A DNA stretch of 64,000 nucleotides, taken from contig NC_088205.1 in NCBI RefSeq assembly GCF_037126465.1, positions 25,155,482 to 25,219,481 of the forward strand, in the 5' to 3' direction. The first letter of the stretch is position 1. Each line of letters begins with the position of its first letter. Position numbers and translations under genes: made by a program. Below are positions 21,515 to 33,390 of the stretch, in pieces. The notes beneath the pieces were generated by a model. The model saw only the letters and a program-made list of their open reading frames with translations. It was not told the DNA's origin and searched no databases. This stretch comes from Ornithodoros turicata. Taxonomy: Eukaryota; Arthropoda; Arachnida; Ixodida; Argasidae.

Positions 21515-23286
21515 GCTTCATGTACCTCCAGCAACAGGGTAGAGTGTCGCCCCCGGCGATGAAACTCCCCATCCATCATCCTGAAATAGTTATTTGACCA
21601 TTGCTGGAGCAAGGGAGAAAGTACACATGTTGTCAGAAGCAGGTAGTCGTCCCCATCGCAGCTATTTTTTCGTATGAACTGCGCCTTTGTGGAACGTATT
21701 TCCCAATTCATCATCATCAATTTATCTGTTTGTTGTTGTTGAACGTATAATATGTGTTTCAACTAAAAGTCCTTGATTTCTTGATTACCATCTTCCGCTG
21801 AGAACTGCAAATTTTAGAGAATCTCTTCAAGTTCCCCTACTATCTGACGAAATGGACACTGACATGAGATGCTTATCTGATTCTTTCACCATGTAGTGAT
21901 ATAACAGCATTGTTGTTGTCACCGTGACACCTGGCTTCATGGGCAAAAAATAAAAACAAATAAAAACAGTAGTTTGCCATTATGACGACTGGGTGTTTAA
22001 GTGAATAACTTAAAAACTGCACAGTTGTTAATGGGCTAGGGGTTGTTGCGAAAAAAGAATATTACAAAAGAAACACACTGAAAGACCTTTGGTTCAAAGC
22101 CTTTGAGGTACCAGACGTGTCAATTAGGGGAATTAATCAGCAGCGACTGTATAGGAGCAGTGTTATGCACTGGAGACATATTGAGCCTAACGCAGCAAGT
22201 CGCACGCTTATTTCAATAACTATAGTGCAGACATAACAAAAGGAGAACACTAAGCTCCTTTGCTGCAGGTAACGTATGCGAGCGCCGCGCAATAACATCA
22301 TCTTGAGTGTCCGTTGAGTCTCTCTGCGGAGATCAGAGTATGGAAGGAGCTCGTTCCATTGCTCACATGCATTGTTCGAGATGACATCACAGATAGCATA
22401 ATCGTAAACAAGCCGTAAAAGTCACCTCTGAGTAACACTGAAAGGTATTAAAGGTCAAAGCACACCAGATAAGCAATTTCAATGTCTCTGAACTGTTATT
22501 TGAAGCAGAAACCCGAATTCCTTGTCGGTTCAGTTCCAGTTCAGTCCCAAGATGGCAGCAGCAATATTGGTCCTGTTCAGTCCCAAATCGGCCGAAAAAT
22601 TTCGGTTTCCGGTTCAACTGGACTAATGATGGCCCACCGCGACCAAGTGTCTGCGATACGGCGGTGAAATATGCCAGATTAGGTGAGCAAACATAACTAC
22701 AGTGCTTGTGTAATTATAACGAAGACACCATATCGTATACTTTCACATTTAGTTTTAGAAATACTATTACAAATCCAACTCCTGCATATGATAAAAAATG
22801 AGAGACAGGACACTGTGCACTAGCGTGCAATCTCGCTGCAGTTCATGCTATATGCCGCCGCGATCACTTTTATGCGAGCTGCCGGCGGTGGCCAGAAGCA
22901 CGCGCAGTGCAGCGTCTGTAATCGAAAGGACGCAAAATACCCTATGCTTGACATTTCCTTCCAGCAATATTGCATACGCAGGTCCAGCCATGCACAGGTC
23001 TCCATCGTCTTCACTCGTGTGGGCACACCAGTACTGATTCAGACCGCAGTTCTCATTCTTTGTGTCTGTCGCTCATTGCAGCCTCGGTCATTTTCTTCTT
23101 AATAGCTGGAAGGAAATGAAGAATTTGTACATGTCCCTGACAGAGGAACTCCAGAGTTTAATTGCCCAAGAGTAGCACTAATGACAGTGTATCTGTACAG
23201 CACCCATACAGCGAGTGGGTATTTTATGCAAATTTCTATGCTTACTGTTCAAACTTAATTTCGTCCACATATGTTTGTTCCATAAA
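21515..23286. other. Unassigned; GTTCAGTTCC-type repeats
   Basis: Short repeated words GGTTCAGTTCCAGTTCAG lie at 22525-22620, typical of subterminal repeats, but I could not find paired ends. Open frames at 22798-23102 have no recognised motif. Confidence 0.35.
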
Positions 23287-23294
23287 ATTTTTTA

Positions 23295-24213
23295 CAGAGT
23301 TCGAGGTAACTCGTTACAAGTAACTCGTTACTGTAACTAAGTTCCTTTTTTTGGTAACTTGTAACTTAACTCGGTACTTTTGCGCCGTGGTAACTTTCAG
23401 AGGAACTCGTTCCTTTTTCAGGTAACTTTGCCAAAGTAACTTAAGTTAAGTTCCAAGTTACTTTTAACTCGCTTTTCACTCACGTCCACATATTTTCTTG
23501 TTTTCTGTCCCGTTGTTTCATAGCATTTTTTCCCATAAAACGTGATATTCAATCAAAGACAGTATTTTATTCAGGAAAAGAATCGCTGCCATTGAAATGA
23601 AGCTGAACCATTGTGCGCTCACAGGGAGTAAGATGCATAGCATTCGAATAGGCCTCTACTAGAGAAACGTCGTCATGACATTGGTAGACAGACTGAAATC
23701 GAAACAAATCGGAAGGGCAGGGCTGGGTTCCACGAACTGGCACTTGTTCGCTACCTCCCATTGAAAGAAAAGCAGGACCGAGGGTCGCGTCTCTTTAAGG
23801 GACCATATCGTAATCCCCTCAAGACCGTGGCTTTCAAGGGCGACCTTGTTCACCTCTAGCTATCGAGCGTAGTTCAATTCTACCGAATTTTTGGCGCTGA
23901 AGAACACTATTACGTCATTTGTTTATAAACAGGGAGAGGTCTATTGTTGGACATAAACGAAAACGATCTAAGCGTGTTGCACTCCTCCGCAGACAACTCA
24001 AGATCTAACTCAACTGCTCACGCGCGCTGCACCTGCGTAATGCTATTTTGTGTCCGAAATAACTTGGAAGTAACTCGTTCTTTTTTATAAGTAACTCAGT
24101 AACTGCGAGTTACATTTCAGGCTGAAGAACTTCGTTATTAACTTAGTTACATTTTGCACACGGTAACTTAACTTGTAATGAGTTCTTTTTGACCGGTAAC
24201 TTCCCAATCTATG
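23295..24213. mobile_element. hAT-type MITE with GTAACTCGTTAC subterminal repeats
   Basis: The 8-bp direct repeat ATTTTTTA is perfect (23287-23294 and 24214-24221). Tips are CAGAGTTCGAGGTAACTCG and, inverted, CATAGATTGGGAAGTTACC. Both ends hold many GTAACTCG/GTTAC words as in the element at 6451. No transposase is present. A LINE tail follows on the right. Confidence 0.82.
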
Positions 24214-24221
24214 ATTTTTTA

Positions 24222-24660
24222 TCGCAACGCGACTTTAAAATCTTCTTTGATCACACCACCATCGTACGTTTCCCTTCGTGTTGATCATCGTCAAAAAGTA
24301 GGTGTAGTGCGTTCTTCAACGAGATCATTCCAGGGCTCATTCATTTCCCGCACCTCATCAGAATGGAATAGCTTATCAGGTTCTGTTGCTTCGATTACTA
24401 ATATTATAGAATTCAAAAACAGCCTGTGCGATCTCCTTCACATGTAATGTGATTGTATATTGTCGCGTGTGTCTCACTAACATGTTCTTATCGAAGTTAC
24501 TCGTTTATTGTGATTTTGTTGCGTCCGCACATTTATCGATTGGTACTGTGCTTTGACCTTGCATCGTGTACTCCAACCTGCGCACTCCCCTCTTTAATGC
24601 CCTCTGGGCCTCGAGGGTATATGTATAAATAAATAAATGTATAAATAAAATAAATATGAA
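24222..24660 (+). mobile_element. LINE ORF2 tail and 3' UTR
   Basis: The frame to 24447 reads HRQKVGVVRSSTRSFQGSFI then SRTSSEWNSLSGSVASI and NIIEFKNSL, the usual C-terminus of jockey/CR1-type LINEs (R....W NSL....S...F). The 3' UTR ends CCTCTGGGCCTCGAGGGTATAT and a run of ATAAATAAAT. It is 5'-truncated at or before the hAT insertion. Confidence 0.75.
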
Positions 24661-25000
24661 CTTGTCATCGCCCAAGAAAACTTGTTAATAAAATAAGTAC
24701 ACAATCTGCAAAGTTACAAGTAGGGCATAAATTTTTAAGTACTAAAAAGGTCCGCAACTGGCCTTTTTCATTATATGCGATACTCGTGCTTGCAGTTAAT
24801 TAAATACTATGATACTGTACTAGCTTCAACCCGCTCGTACAAGAATACTTGTACTTGTGCATGGAGACTATCCCTGAGAGGCACCACCACTTATATATTA
24901 GCCGCTTATTGTCCTGAAAGTACACTATAACGAATCATGCTGTCAGTATCTCGGCAAGCCTTGCAGGTTAGGACACACCAAGATAGACTGCATGCCTTAA
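24661..25000. other. Unassigned AT-rich sequence
   Basis: Nothing recognised. Confidence 0.45.
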
Positions 25001-25234
25001 TAGACGAGTTCAGAAAATCCCAGAGTGTTTAATGTCGCTTTGAACTGTGGGAGTTTACTAATACGAAAGAAACGGGTGGCCTCCAAACTGTTCCGACTTC
25101 TTCCCTTCCGGTCCATTGACGTGTCAAGGTCAACGAAAGCAAAATGTGAAGGATTATTCTTTGCTTCCCTGCTCAGCAAGCGCCCAGGATGCAATGCGTG
25201 CGCAAAGAGCACTGGGATTTTCTGAACACGTCTA
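25001..25234. mobile_element. 234-bp MITE, ~24-bp TIRs
   Basis: TAGACGAGTTCAGAAAATCC CAG, split here for length, at 25001 is inverted at 25212-25234 as CTGGGATTTTCTGAACACGT CTA. One mismatch separates the arms. The left flank is TTAA but the right flank is TTCC, so the target site is not settled. Confidence 0.7.
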
Positions 25235-25639
25235 TTCCTTCTATCTGAATGTCGTCTAGCTAACCAAAGTACCAAACGAAACCAAAGTGACTGGTACTGA
25301 AATGAAAGCAAGCCACGGTCATGAATAAAAGAAAAAGGAAAATATGGCATTGCACACAGACCTAATATCGCACAGATACATGACGCTTCTACCATGCTCT
25401 TCCATGGCCGTTGGAGGCCAAAATCAGGCTGTACTTCATGGGCTGCGTAGTGCATGTCGCACGAAAAATGCAGCATGTTAGCCCCCTCGTTCTTAGTTTT
25501 TGTGTGTAAATATACATTACAAGCACAACGAGATGATCAACAAGGGCCTGGCAAGGTTAAAAAAAGGCAATTATGGAATGAAATCGAGAAAAGGGCAGGC
25601 AATCTGAAAATGTCGCATTCAGGCACTTTTAACCATGTA

Positions 25640-26401
25640 CAGGGTGTTTCACTTTACTGGCGATGTACTCACCGGAGGATTGTAGGACTTTTGGCAATTA
25701 CCTTCTGGGAGCTTTTGCCGCCATTTAGGAAGGCTTTGGACAACTTTTAATTGAGGGAAATTTATTTTTGTCAATTGAACTTTGAAAATTGCCAAGCGAA
25801 CCTCACTTTTTTTACAGAAATATGAAGTACTCCACGGATAAGCGCAGACCCAACAAAAGCTATGCACAGTATTGCAACAGAAACAGTCGATTCGAAATAG
25901 TCGAAATTCGATTGTCGCGAAGAAGAGCGCACAGGAGACGCGGGGAAAGGAGGAAGTTTTCCCGCCTCTTGTTTTACCTTTCTTTCCCCTGCTATGACCT
26001 TGATGCTGGTGACAACAGTCTTATCACGAAGAAGGCAAAAGGCCCCACTTCCACCTTTTAGAGGCACATTTGGCACATGCTTCATTACAAAAATCAAGCA
26101 GGTGGGGCTAAAGCGTAACTTTTACTAATTTCTTTTCAACTATTTCTGTTGTGATACTGTGCACAGTTTTTGTTGGGGCTGTGGTCATCCGTGGAGGACT
26201 TCATATTTCTGTAAAAAGGTGATGTTCGCTTGGCAATTTTCAAAGTTTAATTGAAAAAATAAATTTCCCACAATTAAAAATTGTCCAAAGCCTAACTTTG
26301 CGGTGGCAAAAGTTTCCAGAAGATAATTGCCGAAAGTCCCACAACCCTCCGGCGAGTACGTCGCCAGTTAGAATTTTTATCACGTTAGGTGAAACACCCT
26401 G
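25640..26401. mobile_element. Tc1/mariner-type MITE with ~280-bp TIRs
   Basis: Tips CAGGGTGTTTCACTTTA and, inverted, CAGGGTGTTTCACCTAA are bordered by TA. The arms match in inversion for about 280 bp, including TTGGCAATTACCTTCTGG-type and GAAATATGAAGT..TCCACGGAT sequence. The middle (about 25920-26110) is unique and non-coding. The tip resembles that of the MITE at 4077-4668. Confidence 0.85.
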
Positions 26402-26621
26402 TATAGGCAAATGCCTAAAGATTCAGGCCCTAGTTATAAGGCTATCCATCACTTAATATGACAGACTGTAGGTGCAAACTATGAATACATACTCCTCAGA
26501 CTGGTTCGGATAATAGGTGGTATCATGGTGGTCCACTGGACTGAAAGGGATAATAAAAATAAGTTCAGCTATACAAACATTGTCCATGATTATTTCAACT
26601 TACTCCACTACGTCATCTTGA

Positions 26622-27769
26622 TCAAACGAGACTAGGGTCACTAAGCATCAAGTGGCGTATGTTGACATCAATATACTGAGGCAGTGGTGTTGATGCACAT
26701 GGAGTGTCCCAGGAGGAAAAATAATCTGAGCAGCAGCCTCCATATACTGCCTCGGTGAAGGGTGAGACACTGGTGACTGTTATGCAGCTGTCTGGGTGCC
26801 TATGGTTCACATTGTATACAGACATTCAAAATAATGTGTCAGCAGGGTATACATGCTTTGTAAATCATGCCAAATGCATAACCGATTGTGAATGCTGCAC
26901 ATCTTCTATTTCACTGCTTATCATGATCTACTGCAACACTTTATAAGATCTACTACATATTGTTATGAAGTTTTCATGAAACATGAAAGCTAAGCATATC
27001 ACGACTGGTCATCCTGAACTTTGTCTGCGTGGACTTCGTACATGTATACGTAACTGCTTGTGCTGCAACATGAGAAATGTAGAGTTCTCACAAAGCGTTG
27101 TCAGTACTAAGAAAAAAACAAACAGAAAATACAATTCGACAACGGCTGGAAATGTACGTACGCGTTGGAAACCTGCAGTGCGATTCATCTGCCTGGGTTC
27201 CACTGCCATCCGTGCTGTGTTGAGTGGCGATCACCAGCGTGGCGTTACCGCTCCCGAGCATTGTACACCCTGTAGAGGGGGACTCCACGGAGCTGTTCGC
27301 TTCAAAGCAAGCGTGTCCATCTGCTTCCTTCAGAGCTTCATCTACAATCTACATATTTTTAGTTCTATCAAGCTTCAGTCAATTATCAAAGACGTAATAT
27401 ACAAACGTCACCTTCTATACATACCTCTTTGCGTCTTCTTTTGGCGTACGCGCCACGTTGAGTTGGCTTTGGAGCACCCCGGAATAGCGTAGGAACAGCG
27501 TGGCTCGCCAACATTTTTCGCTCTTCGGAAAGTCCGAGCTCGTGCATCAGACGTGCCCTGATGTCGAACATCTCAGTGTCGAAATGGTCAGAACATATTC
27601 TGCTCTGTGTCGAATTACTTGACCACTCGACCTTGCGCAGCGCTGCCTCCCACTCACAGCGACGCTTTTCATCTTTCGGGAAGCGAAAATAAGAGACTCC
27701 CGACGTAAAAATTGACTTGTTGCCACAAGTTTTGATGCAACACCTCGCACCACCTCTTTTTTCACTCAT
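26622..27769 (-). CDS. THAP zinc-finger protein, three-exon model
   Basis: Exons 27769-27425, 27348-27158 and 26787-26622 join in frame to 233 residues. Residues 1-96 are a THAP domain, a C2CH zinc-dependent DNA-binding module: CIKTC (11-15), FRFPKD (28-33), W40, CSDH (59-62), and AVPTLF (91-96). An in-frame TGA lies just before the ATG. Exon 1 ends at GAG|GTATGT; intron 1 is 76 nt; intron 2 starts GTACAT and ends ACAG. The stronger-looking GTACGT donor 4 bases earlier leads to an early stop. The C-terminal part is Ser/Cys rich without a known motif. A nuclear DNA-binding role is inferred. It is divergent from PMP34. Confidence 0.65.
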
Positions 27770-28631
27770 TCACGCGAAAACCGTGAGTCTATGCGCCGTT
27801 CAGTTAATACATTAATTACAAGCGCACACCAGACACCAAGCGGAGGAACACCCAGTGACGCGGACATACAGCGGACAGGCAGGCAGGCCGCTAACAGGTC
27901 CCCCAAAGTCGCCATTTTCCCATGTATTTGTTCCTATCCCGATGCGTGCAATGCCGGAGGCCGCCCTTAGATACCCCATTGTTACCAGACGTTGGCTTGC
28001 GTTTGATTGTAGCGCGCTAAAGATCCAGTTGAAGCACAATCTAAGCCAGGCCAAGTCACCGAAGGAGAAATGGACGACTGCGCCTGCGGCGCCCAGTGGC
28101 GGCGCTTGGTACGACAGGTACGCCATGTGATGCACGCAGCCGTGCACTAGATCCTTCCGATCGCTCCACACGTTTAAAAATGCGACCAAAAAGTGAAACA
28201 CGACACAGAAAGTTGTTATACGCGTTTTATTTGGACATATAAAGACTAGTTTCATTCGCAGAAACAACAAAAACATTTTGCCGCTAAACTTAGCGCGCTG
28301 AAGTGATCCGGAACGGCAACAGTGGGGTATCTAGTGGCGGCCTTCTTCGTTGCACGCTTTTCCGAGGTGGGTTTGGGGGACCTGGCCGCTAAGGCCGCCC
28401 AGTGTCATTTGCAACCATTTGCAACACGTCCTTCCCAGCGGCGGCCCGAGCAGCCGCTCCTCACATTTCAAAATTAATTTTTGTGATCCCTGTACCGTTT
28501 TCAGACGAGACATTCCGAAACTGAGTTCGAAACATCTCAATCGTAAACGTAACAGAAGCGTGAAACTGATTTTGTTGAGCGAAATAGTGGTGCAAGCGAG
28601 CTGGTGTACTGTAGAAAGAGGGAACATTTCC
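27770..28631. other. Intergenic region between THAP and PMP34
   Basis: The divergent genes share this space, so promoters of both should lie within 27770-29082. GCCATTTTCC near 27910 is the only promoter-like word I noticed. Open frames here are motif-free. Confidence 0.4.
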
Positions 28632-28676
28632 TTGAGGAACACACAATATGTACTATTTGTATTGTGTGTTCCTCAA
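28632..28676. repeat. Perfect 17-bp-stem hairpin upstream of PMP34
   Basis: TTGAGGAACACACAATA (28632-28648) is perfectly inverted at 28660-28676 with an 11-base loop. It lies about 410 bp before the PMP34 start codon. It could be a small MITE, a transcript hairpin or a regulatory site. Confidence 0.8.
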
Positions 28677-29082
28677 ACTCAAAAAAATGTTACATCTCCC
28701 TGATTTTGTTCCGAAGCTCCCTTTAACCTTTAACTCTGCACTCTGCCCGGACTAGAATGTTTCCTTCTACGTTTGGCAACGCTGCGCACTGCACTAGCGA
28801 CATTAGAGACATTCGGTGGCCGTTGTCTCGTACGCATTTCTTCTCAACAAGGGGGAAAGCCAGGGAAAACTACCTGTCACCCCAACACCGTTTGTTCTCT
28901 ATTTGTAGTTTTGGACGGGTGATTGCAGACTTGCTTTGTTTGCGAGCACTGACAAACTCTTTAACTGCAAGTGCGGCTGGCGTATCGTGACAAGTAAGCT
29001 GACCGGTGTATATCCCTTAGACCTTTGGTCACGTCAAACAGCCTGCCTCATAGTTACCCGCACATCAAAAACATCGGACACC

Positions 29083-30012
29083 ATGTCAAAACCAGTACGG
29101 TGGGACAATCTCTTCACCTATGACACGCTGGTTCACGCCATCGCCGGTGCAGCAGGAAGCACCTTTGCTATGACCGTGTTTTTTCCTTTGGACACCGTGA
29201 GGTCTCGTCTGCAGGTAGAGGAGCACCGCGAATGCAAAAACACCGTCGCCCTTTTGGAAGAACTGATTAAGGAAGAGGGTATTTCTACTGTTTACAGAGG
29301 GCTTGGTCCCGTTCTGACTTCTCTTTGGTGCTCGAACTTCGTGTACTTCTACTCATTTCACGGACTCCGTGCTGTGTTCACCCGCGACGCCTCACAACAC
29401 AGCTCCTTGAGGGACCTTTTCTTAGGATCTGTGGCCGGAATCATCAACGTACTCCTAACTACGCCTCTCTGGGTCGTAAATACCCGCATAAAGATGCAGG
29501 GTGTCAAACTCACGGCAGCCGACCGCGAGAAACTGAGGCGACACCCGAAGTATCAGGGAATATTTCATGGTCTGGTGGAGATTGCCAAGACAGAGGGACC
29601 TCAAGCCTTGTGGGCTAGCACGTTGCCGTCGATGATGCTGGTTTCAAACCCAGCCATTCAGTTCATGATGTATGAAGCTTTAAAGAGGAGAGCAGCTCGC
29701 TTGAATGTAAACGTGAACTCCCTTCTAATATTCGCATTCGGCGCAACTTCGAAAGTTGTTTCGAGCTGTATAACGTACCCTCTACAGGTTGTTCAGTCCA
29801 AGCTTCGTTATGGGGCAAGTGCAGAGTTCCAGACGAAGAGCTTGATTGGAATGTTCATGCACATACTGAGAAACCAAGGAGTACCCGGTCTTTATAGAGG
29901 GTTAGAAGCAAAACTGTTTCAGACGGTGCTCACAGCAGCATTGATGCTTGTTGCATACGAAAAGATTGTGAAATTTGTGTTTCATATTCTACGACGTTCA
30001 AAAGTGGCGTAA
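29083..30012 (+). CDS. SLC25A17: Peroxisomal membrane carrier PMP34 (SLC25A17)
   Basis: 309 residues, close to the human protein (307, from memory). Three mitochondrial-carrier repeats each hold the PxD/xxx(R/K) motif: PLDTVRSRL (35-43), PLWVVNTRIK (128-137) and PLQVVQSKLR (233-242). The tryptophan in repeat 2 and overall match place it with PMP34, which moves CoA, FAD, NAD and related nucleotides across the peroxisomal membrane. I choose the Met in ACACCATGT at 29083; the frame is open 49 codons further up, but that part looks like 5' UTR. There are no introns. Canonical AATAAA follows. A retrocopy is possible, but no poly(A) tract or duplication is seen. Confidence 0.93.
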   Translation: MSKPVRWDNLFTYDTLVHAIAGAAGSTFAMTVFFPLDTVRSRLQVEEHRECKNTVALLEELIKEEGISTVYRGLGPVLTSLWCSNFVYFYSFHGLRAVFTRDASQHSSLRDLFLGSVAGIINVLLTTPLWVVNTRIKMQGVKLTAADREKLRRHPKYQGIFHGLVEIAKTEGPQALWASTLPSMMLVSNPAIQFMMYEALKRRAARLNVNVNSLLIFAFGATSKVVSSCITYPLQVVQSKLRYGASAEFQTKSLIGMFMHILRNQGVPGLYRGLEAKLFQTVLTAALMLVAYEKIVKFVFHILRRSKVA

Positions 30013-30126
30013 CGTCACTTAGGGCTTTGCTGGGATCTGGCTATGCACACTGTGATTTGTTACATTACCGGTGTATTTCTGTTAAACTATAGTGTTGAGC
30101 TTCTAGGATGTGTATCTTTTGGATAA

Positions 30127-30132
30127 AATAAA
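30127..30132 (+). terminator. SLC25A17: PMP34 poly(A) signal AATAAA
   Basis: AATAAA 115 bp after the PMP34 stop codon, followed by a GT-rich stretch (GGTCGAAGGTGG...GTGGTGTCTG). This implies a short 3' UTR. Confidence 0.75.
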
Positions 30133-32781
30133 ATTGATTTTGGTCGAAGGTGGAGACAGTGGTGTCTGAATATTGCCGAAAAGCTGCATTTGCTGTTTTA
30201 TGCATTAACTTGAATGCATCTGCAAATCGGTACAAAATATGAGTAGATTTTTTCTGTTATTCAGCATTTTTAGATTCAGCCTAACCAAAATGCAGTTTCC
30301 ACAGGGAAATCTGTAATGGTTTACAAAAATGCCCTGTGTAGTCTGAACATGACAAGGCACTAAAACTAGAATATAGGGTCATACAAATTTTTTTAAAGAT
30401 TTACGCAAATTTATTTTTTGTCAGCTTGGTTGCTTTTGGTTGCAATTCTAGAATGAAGATAGCACAAGAGCACAAAACTAATTTCCATGAATAAGCGGTA
30501 CAATTTTCAACATATAATGAGAATGCCTAGAATTAGTTGGACTGGGGAAGCAGAATATCATCAATTACAAATTTCTTTCGGATGAAATGCCATGATGAAC
30601 ATGTCTGACTGTAGCGACAAATATTTAGGCAAATTATTAGGGGGATGCTTTCTTATTCTCTAATTCATTGTTCTTAAGATGTCCAGCTATTCTGGTAAGC
30701 TGTCCAGCTCCCTAATAGACAGTGTAGAAATTTTCATGTTACAACAGTAAGCATGCACATGATTATGCACGGTATATGTGTATGGTGCACGGTATTATGC
30801 ACGGTGTATGTTAAACGCATGCAACTGGTAATGCAACGATGCCGCTTAACACAGTGCAGAGATTAAGGATATTAATTAATTGGTGGCATTTAATCAAATA
30901 ATTAATCGAAAAGGTGGGAAAATATGGCAAATGAAGGCGAATATCTCTGTTTTCTGCTCTGCTCACACTCTTGCTCGTTCCCTCCAGTGCTCTTCGTTTA
31001 ATTTTGTGAGTTTTTTTATTTCCTGAGGGGAGGTTTAGCCACCTTAAAGCAGCACTGACAGTCTTGATTCAACATACACCCTAGATCGCACTGACAGTGA
31101 CGTAACACATGACCGAGCATGACCAATGCCAGGCAAAAACATGCTTCACCTGGCCAGGCAAGGCTCAGGATATCGGGTAAGCCTGAGCATGTGTAGTGCT
31201 TCAATATAGGCTGCTCGACATATCATTCCAGTCTATGTATGGCCAATATTGATACTGTGGAGCTTTTTCTGTTTGGCATTGAACCCTGTCTGTGGCACAA
31301 GCTGCCCCTCGCAATGTGTTGAACTTCTCAATTGGTCTTGGCCTTCATTTTCTGCATTCATTCATTCTGTATTTTGTGTCCGTGATCGTAGACTTTGCAT
31401 GTGATGTGGGTCCACTAATTCAGGGAGAAGGTACTTTTTGTGAAGCCTTCTGAAGAAAGCTAGTATTGAGTCTTCTCAAAACTTTTTATCTTTCAAGCTT
31501 TGTCCATACTAACATGTTTCAGTGTCCCACCAGCTGCATATTTATCTCTCTGTGTGAAGGTGTAGCTGTCCATGCCCCTGAAAATTTGGGTCATGCAATG
31601 ATGCTTTTTATCTTCACTGCACCTGATTTTTCTTTGGCAACATTGCTTCTGAAGGGGTTCGAAGCTCTGGAGCAAGCAAATACTTGACCTCTTCTAGCAT
31701 GTTAATGGTTTTGTAACCAGCTGAGCTTGTCACGAGTCATCTTCCAGTTTGTATTTTGTGACAAGTGTGCCTCATCATGCATTTTTCGTGAGGACGGTTT
31801 GTCATGTGTTATGTAGGATAGGGTAGAGCCATAAGCAAATTAAACCACTTGATATAGACTTTGCCTGAAAAAGTGGACTATTACATGATTACGCTGTCAT
31901 CATTAATCAGGCGATCAGGGATTGGAGCATGGACACTGTGGCCACTGTCCACAATAAGACAATACTGCGTGACGGTGGCATTTTCTTGTTTTCTCATGCA
32001 CTGCGTGACTTGAGTGTCATAATAAGTATTTATCTACGTTGTCTCGTGTCCTCTACTTTAATGATATGGGTACTGAAGAATTTGTTATTCTACTGCAAAG
32101 GGAATATTGAAGAGCAAATCATGAGTGTTTAGTGCCAGAGAAGGGTAAATTAACCAAATCACTCCCTTTTGTCTGATGTGAGAGAAGAAGATCTATCATG
32201 TTGGTCAAATTACCTGGTGATCATGCTTGGTTACTGAGCTTACACAGAACCCATTCAGTTCCACTGTCACTACTGCTGCCCTTACACTAACTTACATAAT
32301 ACAAACATACGGAAATAAAGTACGAACAATCCACTGTTTTCCCCTTTTTTCTTTACTCCCTGTACTGTCACATGCCAGTGATAACTCTTGCTGTTAGTTT
32401 TATGCTCAGGTTTCGTTATTGTCTGTGGTGCAAGCTGAGATCATGCACAAGTAAAATCAAAATCCTGAAACAGAGTAATATTACTTTCTATGCAATTGAT
32501 AAGCTCTACCACTGAAATTTCAACGCTACTGATGGAAGTTTCTACATTTGCGACACCAGTGGTGCTTAATTATAACACTGGGAAACGTACATTCTCTCCT
32601 TTTGTTGCAATACGAGGAACAACAATTCTAGCCTGTTTCCTATTCTCCCTCACATTTAAGGGCGAGGGAGGCTGTACACTTTGGCGGAGAGGCCTTCAAG
32701 TGACCTTCAAGTCTGCCATTGTTTTTGCTTTTCGTTGTGTTGTATTCGCTCTATCCATTTTCTCAAAATTGCAACAGCATC
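30133..32781. other. Unassigned AT-rich intergenic sequence
   Basis: No exon, RNA or element is recognised. A few GCACGGTATTATGCACGGT words at 30765-30810 form a short local repeat. Confidence 0.5.
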
Positions 32782-32940
32782 GGCGCACCCAGAAGGAAGA
32801 GGGAACTGTGCCGACATATATCTGAAGGCATCTGAGGAAAACCCAGGAAAAACCCCAGACAGCACAGCTGGCACTGGGATTCGAACCCCGCTACCTCCCT
32901 GTCTCGACGTGACATGGCCAACCCACTAACCAACGAGCCA
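32782..32940 (-). mobile_element. tRNA-derived SINE (Ruka-like), minus orientation
   Basis: The minus strand reads GTGGCTCGTTGGTTAGTGGG (A-box region), GGTTCGAATCCC (B box), then GGGGTTTTTCCTGGGTTTTC and GTCGGCACAGTTCCC. This is the best-preserved tRNA head of the three copies. Confidence 0.85.
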
Positions 32941-33045
32941 CAGTTCCCTTAGAAGTCGGCCCAGGATGCACATTCCCCAAAGGCGTTAGTCGTGACGTTG
33001 GCTACTTCTGTGAGGCCGACAATGGCGAATCCTTTCACCACCACC
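32941..33045 (+). mobile_element. SINE 3' body, plus orientation, abutting the minus copy
   Basis: CAGTTCCCTTAGAAGTCGGC CCAGGATGCACATTCCCC (two parts) matches the 3' body of the plus SINE at 700-890. It begins exactly where the minus copy's tRNA head ends and lacks a head of its own. An ACCACCACCA tail follows. Confidence 0.65.
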
Positions 33046-33390
33046 ACCAACAGAAGAAAGAGATGTCATTGTGCTCAACTTCTTTTTTTCACAATTATAA
33101 AGTTAATTGAGAAAAATTAAAAAGGACAATGCCGTAGGGCGTTCCTAAGTGCAGCCAGGATGCAGCTCACTTAACCAATATGTTGCATGGGCATAGCCGA
33201 TGGGGGGTTCAACCCCCACCCCCCACTCACACACACACACAGACACACGCCTCTGTAGTGCATTTGGGAGAGGGAAACACCTCCTCTCCTATGTGAAATC
33301 TTCATAGAGCCCCCCTAAATATTTTTCTGGCTACCATGCTCACAGAAAAAGACACTTCCCTGTTTTGTGAAATTTTCTCCATCGTCAGTA

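Noticed and set aside
24997..25476. 159-codon minus frame
   Set aside because: It runs through the MITE at 25001-25234 and has no recognisable domain.
28936..29082. Upstream extension of the PMP34 frame (49 more codons)
   Set aside because: The family starts near the Met at 29083, which has a good context; the upstream stretch has no carrier-like sequence.
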